This document shows positions 9,801-19,544 of a DNA stretch of 64,000 nucleotides, one piece after another. The notes beneath the pieces are model-generated. The model was not told the DNA's origin. It worked only from the letters and a program-made list of their open reading frames with translations, and did not search any database. The stretch spans positions 8,750,082 to 8,814,081 of the forward strand of contig NC_080164.1 of NCBI RefSeq assembly GCF_950295315.1, in the 5' to 3' direction. Numbering within the stretch: the first letter of the stretch is position 1; each line of letters opens with the position of its first letter. Both the position numbers and the translations under genes were made by a program. This DNA is from Erinaceus europaeus. Taxonomy: Eukaryota > Chordata > Mammalia > Eulipotyphla > Erinaceidae.

Positions 9801-12205
9801 AAAGTTCTGCTGACCCGGACCCACCACTCCGGCCTCTGTGCGCCCCCCTCCCCGGGCCCCCCGGCCCCGCACCCGGGCCTTGCGGGCCCTGGAGCGCGTC
9901 CCTCCGGTCTCCTCCGGTCAGCGAGGCGGCGACAGGGGACACAGCCCCACCCAGGGGGGAGGCAGAGAGGCGGGTGCGAGCTCCATCCAGCCCTGAGCGC
10001 CTGGGGGCTTAGCCCGGCGGGGTGGGGGCGCCCCGGGGTGCCCAGCGCACCCGAGACCCTGGCAGAGTCGCCTCTTGTCCTTGAGCCCCTTTCCTGGGGG
10101 ACCTGAAAGGGGTGGGGGTGGTCGGGCACGAGTTGGACGCTGTCTGCTGACCCAACCCGCGGGACGGAGCTGGGTGGCATGGCCAGGGGGGTGGGCAGGG
10201 CAGGAAATGCAAGCTAGAGGCATTTTTCTGGGAGCTCGAATTTTCCGGGGTTCCTCTCCAGCGCAAGCTGTGCCCGGTAATCGCGTCTCCATGTGTTGGG
10301 TGACAGAGGGGTGGCGAGCAGGCAGCGAAGTTAGTTCCTCTGCTCTGGTGCTTAAGGGGGTCGGGGTTGCTCTCTGCCAGAGTCCTTGGGTGGGTGGGTG
10401 GGTGAGGGGGATAGCTGACCTCCAGCTGACCCCTGTCTGCTGCCTTTCTACCCCGGGTTGGGGGGAGGCCTTCTCCTCACCCCCCCCCCCCAGCAGCCTG
10501 GTCTCTGGGTGGATCTCCTGCCAAAGGGTGCTGTGTCTATGGGGGTGGGTGGGAGGGGGTTGGCAGCTCATGCTCTCCCACCCCCCCACCCCCCAGCTTC
10601 CTTGGAGGTAGAAAGCTTGCAGGTGCAGCTGGAACTGTAACAGCTTCCAGTCCTGGATGGAGAGAGAGAGAGCTTTTCTGCGGAGCAAAGGGAGCTGAGG
10701 GGCTGACTTCCCTCGCCTGACTTCCAAGGGCAGGAGAAATCCCAGAGGAAAGTTCTAAGAGTTCATTTCTGAGTTGTGTCAGGAATCTCTTTGGGAGGCT
10801 CTCATCCTCTCCTGGGAGACAGAGCTCGAGGGACCTTCCTAGTCAGTCCTGGAAGAGCCCAGAGGAAATCACTTGGGTGTGGTGTTCACACCTTTCAAGG
10901 AATATCCCCTTAAAAAAAGGACATTGTGTGTTTGTGGGGAGGGTGGATGGAGCCTTCTGGGGTGCACAGACTCCATCATCTGCTCAGGAGTTCACAAAGC
11001 ATTCACATCACTGCTTCCTCCTTTTTTTTATTATTATTATTATTTGATTTTTCCTATTCTGTTAAGGCCGTAGGCCAACACTCCTTGAGATATCTAGAAA
11101 ATAACAAGTAATAAGGTTTTCAAATATATATATATTTTTTAATTTGGACAGAGTGTTATGGATCTTGTAGAAAGTGCCATGCAGCCAGGTGGTTTGATGA
11201 CACTTTTGCCGGGTTACCTAGGAAAAATTATCTATACTCCTGTCAAATCCAGCACCTGAGTTGTGTGGGTTGACAGCGAAGATACTGACCTCAGGTTTTG
11301 CCTGGCAGGGGAGACATTGCTGTGCAAGGCAGGACAGGACAAGAGGAAAGAGAGATACCCAGCATGGACACGGCTCAGTCTGGGCAAAGATGGGCCTGCT
11401 TCCAGGCACCTGGCACCCAGAGACCCAGCAGTGCATCCCCCCACCCTTCACCCCCAGAAGCTAGGAACAAGGAAACTCAATGGATGCTTGCTTCCTGACA
11501 GGCCAAGATGAAAACCTCCTCCCAAGGGGCTGACTTTTCATCTTCCACCATGAGCTTGCCAGAGGTCAGCCTGTGGGTTCTGGCTCACTTTGGGGTGAAT
11601 TGACAAAAAGACATCTCCAAACTAGGAATCCCATGCCAAAAGGAGAGAGAGGAGGTGAGTGGGAACCCTCCTCAGATAAAGGGATAAAGTAAGCAAGGTG
11701 GAGTCTCCTTACCACTCACCACCCACTAGGGTTTGCGTGGATGGAGGAGGATAGAGCCCAGGACACCTCAGGGGCACTTTGGTGATGCCAGAGTCAGTTG
11801 GGATTTTCAAGGAATTTGGTACAAGTCTTTCTCAGTAGCTGAGATCCTCACCCCCACCGTCCACCTTGCAGTGAACTTTCCATCTGAAGGACCACTCAAG
11901 CCAGAGCTTCCAGAACTCCATTGTCACTGCTGCTGCTGCAGACAGGGGCTCACTGCTTTGAAGCTTCTGACTGCGACCTAGAACCAGAGGCTGATTCCCT
12001 CTCCCTCCCCTGCTCTTAGTTCACTGATGGGCCATTCCATGACCAGGCTAGACACTTGTGGATTCTGTGGGAACCTTGCAGCAGCCTCAGGCAAGGACCC
12101 CTGTTGTGGTGATGGAGCCTCCAGGCAGGGGTGCTCCAGGAAGCTGTCCCCCACCCTCCTACCCCTGTACTCTCTCAGGAGACCCCCATTTTCTGGTCAT
12201 ATTTG

Positions 12206-12206
<1 letters not shown>

Positions 12207-12248
<42 letters not shown>
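12207..12248. repeat. (GT)n microsatellite
   Basis: Uninterrupted GT run. Confidence 0.97.
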
Positions 12249-12251
<3 letters not shown>

Positions 12252-12505
12252 TGACAGCTTCTGCTGGTCTCCCTTGTCTCACCTTCAACCTCGTACCTAA
12301 CTCCTCTTTACTCAACTGTCTGTCTTCAGAGTGAAATGAAAGTATCCCCCAAAATAACAAGATGATGGAAAATGGCCAATACAGCTGAGGGGTGGTTAGG
12401 ATAACAAACAAACAAAAAACAAACAGACAAACAAAAAAACACCATCTTCCTAAACAAACCAAACATCATAGTTTTTTTTTTGTCTCAAAGGACATCACTA
12501 AAGTC

Positions 12506-12506
<1 letters not shown>

Positions 12507-12551
<45 letters not shown>
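12507..12551. repeat. (ATA)n microsatellite
   Basis: Uninterrupted AAT/ATA trinucleotides. Confidence 0.96.
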
Positions 12552-12553
<2 letters not shown>

Positions 12554-12937
12554 TAAAGAAATTTACTTAGAACTCGGTTTTTGCTAACATTCCTGTAACG
12601 ATTTTTGTGGACAACTGGAGACGGTGACTCCTTACTAGACTACCTTCCCTCGGTTTACACTCACGCATAGGGCTTGCACGTAAGCGGGAGATGTACGGGG
12701 TCCCCTCCATATTCTTGTACATAATGGGCCGCAACTGCTCAATAGTTCCTCTAGGGCCATTAAAATCAACCAGGACAACTTCCAGCTTTGGGGAGGAAAG
12801 TTCCACCCCGGGGAAGGGGAAGAAGGTAGCGGGACCGACCCACGGATGGGCGTAGGCAAGCCAACCACAAGAAGAGGACCCGGAACCCACGCTTGACTGT
12901 GACAGCGGCGGCGGGACGAATGACAGGATGTTAAACT

Positions 12938-12953
12938 GAAAGGGAAAGTGAAA
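12938..12953 (+). promoter_or_regulatory. ISRE/IRF-like element
   Basis: GAAAGGGAAAGTGAAA carries three GAAA cores at two-base spacing, the canonical IRF/ISRE layout, about 3.3 kb upstream of the predicted OSR1 start and within CpG-containing unique sequence (12560-13320). Function is inferred from the motif alone. Confidence 0.4.
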
Positions 12954-13231
12954 TGCTCCCAGCTGGGTCCCGGCTCCTAAGTTCTTGCTGAGCAGAGAGC
13001 ATCTTGTAACTGGGAGCCTCGCACATGTGCGGTTCTGCAGCGGGTTGCAGGGAGGGGTTGTTGGTGGTGCATGGACGAGGTCTCCATCGTGTACAGGGGT
13101 GGGGTGGGGGGAGATGCCTTCAATTGCCCGGCTGCGGCGCGCAGTGCGTGGCCAAGGCGTGCAGAGCTGTTTTGCAAACAAAACAAAACAAAACAAACAA
13201 AAACTCATTTGTGCAAACGGGTTGAGAGAAA

Positions 13232-13271
13232 GATCCTCCCAGTCCTGGTGTACTGACTTTCTGGGAGGATC
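13232..13271. other. Perfect 11-bp inverted repeat (hairpin)
   Basis: GATCCTCCCAG at 13232-13242 is perfectly complementary to CTGGGAGGATC at 13261-13271 with an 18-nt spacer. It lies in SINE-free DNA upstream of OSR1. It is not a recognisable SINE part; role unknown. Confidence 0.6.
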
Positions 13272-13608
13272 GACTTCTACCTCTTAGCCAAAGGTGCAGT
13301 GCTGTGCAGGGTCTGAGCGCACCAAGACTGATGCAAACAAAGAGAGAGAGAGAGAGACGAGAGATACAGCCTGCAGGGTGTGCAGTCCGGGTGAAGCGCT
13401 GCAGACAGAGGCCCCTTACCGGGATGAGCCGCCAGGGCTCCGGAGGAAGGAAAGAAAGTCTCGGCGGTAATTAAATATTCCCAGCCTCCCCCCTCCCCCC
13501 GGCTCCCCCACCCTGGGGTTATTATCTGCGGCGGTTTCCGGTGGAGGGGACCCCTGCGGGCCTGGGCGCGAGGCTGAGGGCACCCGGGGGGAGCAATTCT
13601 GAAGAAAT

Positions 13609-13623
13609 CGCGCCACCTGCTGG
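13609..13623 (-). promoter_or_regulatory. CTCF-like motif, reverse
   Basis: On the minus strand the 15-mer is CCAGCAGGTGGCGCG, matching the CTCF core and differing from the motif at 1288-1302 at one base. It points left, toward OSR1, so the pair is convergent across the gene. Confidence 0.55.
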
Positions 13624-14150
13624 CGAGCCATCGCTATGGCCCGCGCCCCGGCCGCGCGAAGTCTGGGACCCGTGTCCTCCGGGGATCTTAACCCCCCTCC
13701 CCCAGAGCTTTTATTACTGTCTTTGAATTTTTCCTTGCAAAGTGGCAAACACTCGCTCTTACGCCTTTCCAACTTCGCGCACGCTGGAGAGGGGTGAGCT
13801 CCGTTTCGCCACGGGGTTCGTGTTTTCTATGCTTCCAACCAGATTTGCAAATTGGCTTTTTTTTTTTTTAATAATGATTCTAAATCCTTGGCCGTTATGT
13901 AGGCCCGGCTTTCATTACTTCATTATCCGGTCCTGGGAAAAGCGACTAGCTAAGATCTGCTGGGGGAAGTATTCTGCACAATCCAAACTTGGGTTAGAGA
14001 GACTATCCAGGTGGCCAGGCGTGGGCTGGGGAACTCTGTCCATCACTTCTTGTCAGGCTGCCCTATCTCTTGGGAAGAGAGGAGAGGGGAAGAGAGAAGA
14101 GGGAAGGAGAAGAGAAGGGAAGGAAGGGGAGGGATAGAAAGGAAAAAGGA

Positions 14151-14460
14151 GGGAGCCGGGCTGTAGCGCAGCGGGTTAAGCGCAGGTGGCGCTGAGCCCA
14201 AGGACCCGCATGAGGATCCCGGTTCATGAGGATCCCGGTTCATGAGGATCCCGGTTCGAGCACCCGGCTCCCCACCTGCAGGAGAGTCACTTCACAGGCG
14301 GTGAAGCAGATCTGCAGGTGTCTGTCTTTCTCTCCTCTCTGTCTTCCTATCCAACAACGACGACATCAACTACAACAACAATAAAAAGACAACAAGGACA
14401 ACAAAAGGGACGATAAATAAAATTACAAAAAAATAAAATTAATAAAATAAAAAAGAAAGG
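14151..14460 (+). repeat. Hedgehog tRNA-derived SINE with triplicated B-box unit
   Basis: Full-length element: GGGAGCCGGGCTGTAGCGCA head with A box, B-box region, TGAAGCAGATCTGCAGGTGT block, CT block, ACAACGACGACATCAAC tail and an A/T-rich end. A 16-bp unit, ATGAGGATCCCGGTTC, is present three times in a row at 14210-14257 where other copies have one. The only complete GGTTCGAGC B box is the last. Confidence 0.92.
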
Positions 14461-14630
14461 AAAAAGGAAAGGGAAAGGGAGGCACAGACAGACACACACA
14501 CAGAGAGAGAGAGACAGTCAAAAATGTCCCTTGTGTGCTAGAGAAGAAAAAGGAGGAGAGGAGAAAGAAGAAAAGGAAAGGGAGGGAGGGAGGGAGGGAG
14601 AGGGAGAGAGAGAGAGAAGGGCTGACTGCT
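14461..14630. repeat. Purine-rich simple sequence
   Basis: GGAAA, (CA)n, (GA)n and GGGA tracts flank a short unique piece. The reverse strand gives spurious Ser/Leu open frames. Confidence 0.8.
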
Positions 14631-14929
14631 GGTTCCACCTTCTTTCCCCAGCCTATTAGATCCAGGTCTTTTACTTCCTGCTGGGGACAGTTTAGCTATT
14701 TAGCTAATGTTTCCCCTAGAAAATACACCCTGTAAGTAAATGGGGGGGGGGGGGGCTAGGCGGTGGACATGCACCAGTGCGGAGGCTGGAGGTCACCTGC
14801 TACAGTGCAGTGTCCACCAGAGAAGTCTGGAACACCTTGATCAGATCAGCTTGTTCTGATGAAAACAATGAAAATCCAGTCTTTTAGCAACTTTGCAGTT
14901 CATTAAGCCCTGTTATCGAGTGTGGTTAC

Positions 14930-15085
14930 TAAGTTGTAAATCAGATCTTCAGAACTTATTTACGTATTTTAAAGATTAATTTATGTATTAATGGGAGGGA
15001 GAGAGAGAACCAGAGACTTATTGTGGCTCATGTATTACCCAGGATCAAACTCAAGATTTCAGGCTTCAGAGCCCAATATTTTGTC
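14930..15085 (-). repeat. Old degenerate SINE, minus
   Basis: Plus strand shows TTTATGTATTAATGGGAGGG, GAGAGAACCAGAG and CAGGATCAAACTCAAGA, the pattern shared with 26565-26655, 34240-34345, 34975-35070 and 36290-36440. Diverged; orientation inferred from the B-box-like GGTTTGA on the reverse strand of related copies. Confidence 0.55.
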
Positions 15086-15800
15086 CACAGCATTTGTTCC
15101 TGAACCTGCTTATTTATTTATTAGATGAAGTTTTGTGCCCTTCAAAACCTCCTCAGCTCTCCACCCTTGTTGGGGGGTAATCAACATTCTACACCCTCCC
15201 CCCCTGCCCCTCTTCCCTTCCCCATATCTCAGCACTTCCATGTGGTGCTGGGACTTGAACCTGGGGCAGGAGCACAGAAAGATAGTGAGCTATTCCTCCA
15301 GCCCTACATCCCAGATGCTGTCTGCCTTGCCCTCTCAGCTCCTACAGTCTGGATAAGCAGCAGAAGAGAGAAGTCATAGGCAGAAGCCCTTTAACATGCT
15401 ACTAGCCTTTCTTTGCCTGCAGAGAAAACAGGATGACCGGACTTAGGGGAGGTTTAGCTATGTCTTCTCACATCCCTCAGCCCACCTCCTCATAACATTC
15501 CTTCCCAGCACACTAGGAAGTCAGAGCTGGTGTTGCAAAACTTGCTAATAAGGAAGGAACAGAGGCTGACAGTGCTTCAAGTCACACTGTACAGATCAAC
15601 TTCCTGGGCAAAGTGTCATTTGTCATGCTCAGGCTTTCCAAGGCTGACTGTAAGCTCTGATACCAGCCCTGGGAGCAAGAGCTTGAGAACAGGGCCAGAA
15701 AAAACATACTGGGGACCAGCTCTGGGTTCTCCTGCCAGCCCCATTGTGAAGTGGGGCCTCCCTGCTCCTTATCCAGCACTGACAGTGAAGGCTAGAAAGG
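15086..15800. other. Mostly unassigned sequence
   Basis: Only a SINE-like scrap (GTGCTGGGACTTGAACCTGG at about 15245-15264) can be recognised. No gene, and open frames are short. Confidence 0.4.
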
Positions 15801-16020
15801 GCAGGTGCCTAGGTGTCAGGCAGTGGCAAGCTGGGTTAAGCACACACGTTACAGAGCACAAGGACCTAGGGTCAAGCCCTTGGTCCTCACCTGTGGGGGC
15901 GGGGGAAGCTTCACAAGTGATGAAAGGAGGTCTGTAGGTGTCTCTCTGCCTCTGTCTCTGTCTATCCCTCCATCAATTTCTCTCTCTCTCTATCCAATAA
16001 TAAGTAAATAAACATACTTT
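15801..16020 (+). repeat. tRNA-type SINE, older subtype
   Basis: AAGCTGGGTTAAGCACACAC head, ACAAGGACCTAGGGTCAAGC, a GTGATGAAAGGAGGTCTGTA block, CT-rich region and AATAAGTAAATAAA tail. Confidence 0.85.
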
Positions 16021-16029
16021 AAAAAAATG

Positions 16030-16345
16030 AAGAAGGAGCCGGGTGGTAGCTCAGTGTGTTAAGCCCACGTGGTGCAAAGTCCAAGGACCGGCATAAGTAT
16101 CCTGGTTCAAGCCCCCGGCTTCCCACCTGCAGGGGAGTCACCTCACAGGCGGTGAAGCAGGTCTGCAGGTGTCTGTCTTTCTCTCCCCCTCTCTGTCTTC
16201 CCCTCCCCTCTCCATTTCTCTCTGACTTATCCAACAACAACAACATCAATAACAACAACAATAATAACTATAACAATAAAACAAGGGCAACATAAGGGGA
16301 TAAATAAATAGAATAAATATTTAAAAAAGAAAAGAAGAAAAAGGG
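16030..16345 (+). repeat. Hedgehog tRNA-derived SINE, full length
   Basis: GGAGCCGGGTGGTAGCTCAG head, CTGGTTCAAGCCCC B box, GGCGGTGAAGCAGGTCTGCA block, CAACAACAACATCAATAAC tail and AT-rich end. Confidence 0.93.
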
Positions 16346-16354
16346 AAGGGAAGG

Positions 16355-17155
16355 GGCCTGACTTAGACATTCTATCTGTAACCGAGGCCACCAGTTCTCC
16401 CTCAGTGAGGTGGGGCCATGAGTTAAGATGAATGAATACACCTCAACAAGCTTCAGCTCAGACTGCGTCCAGAGACTTCACGTGTGGAATGACAACCCTT
16501 CAGCTTCATTACTCAGGTGAGACCTTTCCTTTTATAGTATACTCTAATTCCATCTCAGGTGGTTCACTTTCTAACAAAGTCCCAAAACCTAGATATACAC
16601 CAGTTTCTGTGAGAGAGAGCTTATGTTCACACGTATCCATAAACTACTGCAAAATATATACCTGAAAGCAGAAGTACACTAGAGTTTGCAGTGAGTAACC
16701 CCCCTAACACTTCCTCTCCACTATTCCAAGCTTTGGGTCCATGATTGCTCAACAATTTGTTTGGCCTCATATGTTAACTCTCTTTTCAGTCACCAGGTTC
16801 CAGATGCCACCAGGATGCTGGCCAGGCTTCCCTGGACTGAAGACCCCACCAATGTGTCCTGGAGCTCAGCTTCCCCAGAGACACACCTTACTAGGGAAAG
16901 AGAGAGGCAGACTGGGGGTATGGACCGACCAGTCAACGCCCATGTTCAGCGGGGAAGCAATTACAGAAGCCAGACCTTCTACCTTCTGCATCCCACAATG
17001 ACCCTGGGTCCATGCTCCCAGAGGGATAGAGAATGGGAAAGCTATCAGGGGAGGGGGTGGGTTATGGAGATTGGGTGGTGGGAATTGTGTGGAGTTGTAC
17101 CCCTCCTACCTTATGGTTTTGTTAATTAATCCTTTCTTAAAAAAAAAAAAGATGA
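16355..17155 (+). mobile_element. L1 3'-UTR fragment, plus
   Basis: About 0.8 kb matching, by eye, the 3' part of the minus-strand L1 at 47290-49695 almost base for base (ACTTCACGTGTGGAATGACA, GGAAGCAATTACAGAAGCCA, TATGGTTTTGTTAATTAATC), ending in a poly-A run at about 17139. A 5'-truncated L1 insertion with no ORF2 left. Confidence 0.85.
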
Positions 17156-17162
17156 ATAAATA

Positions 17163-17520
17163 TGGGGGCCGGGCAGTGGTGCAGCTGGCTAAGCGCACAT
17201 GACAAGAAGCACAAGAAAAAGAAAAAAAAAGAAGCACAAGGACCAGCGGAAGGATCCCGGTTCGAGTCCCCAGCTCCGCACCTGCAGGGGGATCATTTCA
17301 CAGGTGGTGAAGCAGGTTTGCAGGTGTCTATCTTTCTCTCCCCCCCTCTGTCTTCTCTCTCGATTTCTCTCTGTCCTATCCTTCAACAACATCAATGTCA
17401 ACACTAACAATAAGGATAACAACAAAGGCAACAAATGGATAAAATGGCCTCCAGGAGCAGTGGATTTGTAGTGCAGGCATTGAGCCCCAGCAATAACCCT
17501 GGAGGCAAAAAAAAAAATAA
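17163..17520 (+). repeat. SINE with internal A-rich insertion and 3' CCAGGAGCAGTGG unit
   Basis: GGGGCCGGGCAGTGGTGCAG head. The element then repeats a GAAGCACAAG motif on either side of an AAAAAGAAAAAAAAA run (17204-17240), a small internal duplication. It has a full B box (CCCGGTTCGAGTCCCC) and ends with the TGGATTTGTAGTGCAGGCAT ... AACCCTGGAGGC module. Confidence 0.85.
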
Positions 17521-17570
17521 AAGAATGAATATGATAGGTAAGCATGGAGGCTTCTGCCTCTATAGTATTT

Positions 17571-17669
17571 TTCCTTCCTTCCTTTCTTCCTTCCTTCCTT
17601 CCTTCCTTCCTTCCTTCCTTCCTTCTTTCCTTCCTTCCTTCCTTCCTTCCTTCCTTCCTTCCTTCCTTC
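17571..17669. repeat. (CCTT)n microsatellite
   Basis: About 24 tetranucleotide units with a few T-for-C changes. Confidence 0.97.
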
Positions 17670-17699
17670 ATATCTCTCTCTCTCTCTTTCTTTCTCTTT

Positions 17700-17822
17700 T
17701 CCCCCTCCCCACAGCACTCACTGCTCAACTCTGGTCTATGTTGTTGCTGTGGTTTAAACATGGGGTTTCTCTTGTCTCAGGCATGAAGTTCCTTTTGCAT
17801 AGCTATTATGCTAGCTCCCCAG
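17700..17822 (-). repeat. Second-type SINE, minus
   Basis: CAGCACTCACTGCTCAACTC, TCAGGCATGAAG and TAGCTATTATGCTAGC match the family seen at 3880-3998. Confidence 0.7.
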
Positions 17823-17825
17823 CAT

Positions 17826-18008
17826 GGCGAGGTGGTTACAGTTTTCAAACTATCCCATTGAAAAAGTCCTGGGTTCCCAAAGTAATAGCCAAACTGGAAT
17901 TCCATCCTCAGCACTGTCATATGCCAGAGTGAAGCAGTGTTCTGGTCTCTCTCCCCCTTATTCTCTCTTTATACACAGTAAGTCAAACAAATAAATCTTT
18001 AAAAATAT
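17826..18008 (+). repeat. Degenerate SINE, plus
   Basis: GGCGAGGTGGTTACAG head, CTGGGTTCCC and AGTGAAGCAGTGTTCTGGTC remnants, CT block and AAATAAATCTTT tail. Confidence 0.55.
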
Positions 18009-18011
18009 TTT

Positions 18012-18205
18012 ACCCCCGGCTCCCCACCTGCAGGGGAGTCCCTTCACAGGCGGTGAAGCAGGTCTGCAGGTGTCTGTCTTTCTCTCCCCCTCTCTGTCTT
18101 CCCCTCCTCTCTCCATTTCTCTCTGTCCTATCCAACTACAACATCCATAATAATAACTACAATAATAAAACAACAAGGGCAACAAAAGGTATTAAATAAA
18201 TACAT
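18012..18205 (+). repeat. 5'-truncated hedgehog SINE
   Basis: Begins at CCCCCGGCTCCCCACCTGCA just after the B box, then a standard body and ACAACAAGGGCAACAAAAGG tail. The tRNA-like promoter is lost. Confidence 0.9.
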
Positions 18206-18425
18206 ATTAAAACATTTAAAATAATTTATTGATTGAATGACTGAGTAGAGATAGAGAGAAATCAGTAGGGAAGGGGAGAGATAGAGAGGGAGGAAGAGAC
18301 ACACCTGCAACACTGTTTCAGCACTCATGAAGTCTCCTCCATGTGGGTGGGGACCAGGGCATTGAATGTAGGTTCTTGTTCGTGGTAACATGTGTATTCT
18401 ACAAAGTGGTTACCACCCAGTCCCA
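18206..18425 (-). repeat. Older SINE, minus
   Basis: Plus strand shows an AATTTATTGATTG tail, GAGAGA block, ACCTGCAACACTGTTTCAGC, GTGGGGACCAGG and a TGGTTACCACCCAGTCCC head. Confidence 0.8.
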
Positions 18426-18629
18426 TTAATCTTTTTTTTTTTTTAAGTTTAAAAATAATTTCTTTTCTTCTATTTCTCTTCCTCCTCCTCCTCCTTTTCC
18501 TTCTCTCTTTCCCTCTCACTCTTTCTCTCCACTGCTCATGAATTTTCACCACTGCAGGTGAAGACTGAGGGCTTGAACCATGTCCCAGGTCCTAAAAATG
18601 AATTTACTTATTTTCTTTTTTATAAACTT

Positions 18630-18925
18630 TTCTTAAAAAAATATTTATCTATTCCCTTTTGCTGCCCTTGTTGTTTTTTTATTGTTGTAGTTATTATTGT
18701 TGTTGTTGATGTCGTCGTCGTTGGATAAGACAGAGAAATGGAGAGAGGAGGGGAAGACAGAGAGGTGGATAGAAAGACAGACACCTGCAGATCTGCTTCA
18801 CCGCCTATGAAGTGACGTCCCCTGCAGATGGGGAGCCGGGGGCTTGAACCAGAATCCCTAAGCCAGCCCTTGCACTTAGCGCCACGGCCACGTGCGCTTA
18901 ACCTGCTGTGCCACTGCCTGACCCC
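18630..18925 (-). repeat. Hedgehog SINE, minus
   Basis: AT-rich tail, TTGCTGCCCTTGTTGT, GGATAAGACAGAGAAATGGA, ACCTGCAGATCTGCTTCACC, TTGAACCAGAATCC B-box complement and the GCGCTTAACCTGCTGTGCCA head. Confidence 0.92.
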
Positions 18926-19190
18926 CCCCTTGTTGTTTTGTATTGTTGTTGTAGTTATTAATGTTGTTGTTATTGATGTTGCCGTTGTTAGATAGGACAG
19001 AAAAAATGGAGAGAGGAGGGGAAGACAGAGAGGGAGAGAGAAAGACAGACACCTGCAGACCTGCTTCACTTCCTGTGAAGTGACTTCCCTGAAGATGGGG
19101 AGCCGGGGGCTTGAATCAGGATCCTTACGCCGGTCCTTGTGTTTTGTACCACTTGAGCTTAACCCACTGCACTACCACCCAGCTCCCTTA
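18926..19190 (-). repeat. Hedgehog SINE, minus, directly adjacent to the previous copy
   Basis: Same order as the preceding copy: CCCTTGTTGTTTTGTATTGT to CACTACCACCCAGCTCCC. The two copies abut head to tail. Confidence 0.9.
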
Positions 19191-19445
19191 AAAAATGAAT
19201 TTCTATAATCGTGATGTAGCTCGCCAGAAATCCAGTCTGGACCAGATCTTTCCAGACACTTCTCTAAGAAAGGGTAATCTATGTTTCATTATGTGATTTA
19301 TTTGTTTATTAATTTTTCAGGAAGTTGGTCACCAGGTCCCCATGGATGCAGAGGACTGGCTTCTTAATTCCAAGGGACCTGTCCAGGCAGCCAAGTGACT
19401 GGGAGTTGAAGCACTATAGTAATTCAAGAATGAAGCTGTGTGCAG

Positions 19446-19521
19446 GCCTGGCCAGCTCAGCTGGTAGAGCACTAGACTCTAAATCTCAGGGTTGTGAGTT
19501 CAGGTCCCACACTGGAGGCCA
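19446..19521 (+). pseudogene. tRNA-Lys-like pseudogene or SINE head, anticodon position CUA
   Basis: A 76-nt cloverleaf-like sequence: GCCTGGC, perfect D stem GCTC/GAGC, loop CTCTAAA, T arm GTGAG-TTCAGGT-CCCAC (4 of 5 pairs) and a final CCA. Overall it follows tRNA-Lys(CUU), whose loop is CTCTTAA, but one change makes the anticodon CUA. The acceptor stem is mostly unpaired and the anticodon stem has two mismatches, so it is not a working tRNA. The encoded CCA suggests retroposition of a mature tRNA, or it is the head of a Lys-tRNA SINE, since an A-rich stretch follows. Confidence 0.6.
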
Positions 19522-19544
19522 GATATAAAAATTTAAAAAAGGGG

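Larger units (their letters stand above)
7195..10240. promoter_or_regulatory. CpG island spanning OSR1 promoter, exon 1 and 5' intron 1
   Basis: GC-rich sequence with many CpG dinucleotides, densest at 7600-7960 and 8880-10050, interrupted by poly-A/T and poly-G runs at 7455-7500, 8243-8256 and 8566-8577. Large CpG islands covering the 5' part of a transcription factor gene are typical of Polycomb-regulated developmental loci. Boundaries were judged by eye. Confidence 0.75.
10241..14040. other. OSR1 upstream flank, unique sequence
   Basis: This stretch has no SINE that I can recognise. It holds short simple repeats ((GT)n 12207-12248, (AAAC)n 12403-12440, (ATA)n 12507-12551, (AAAAC)n 13175-13203, (GA)n 13340-13357), the ISRE-like element, the hairpin and the second CTCF-like motif. 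Open frames here are short and without domains. Two moderately CpG-rich pockets (12630-13160 and 13390-13700) are regulatory candidates. Confidence 0.6.

Noticed and set aside
9570..10180. Overlapping 178-199-codon frames on both strands near the OSR1 promoter
   Set aside because: They result from GC-rich CpG-island composition; no recognisable domain, and they overlap the OSR1 non-coding exon and promoter.
12567..13208. 213-codon minus-strand frame upstream of OSR1
   Set aside because: No family resemblance, low-complexity start (poly-Cys/Phe) and no splice or promoter context; more likely non-coding regulatory sequence.
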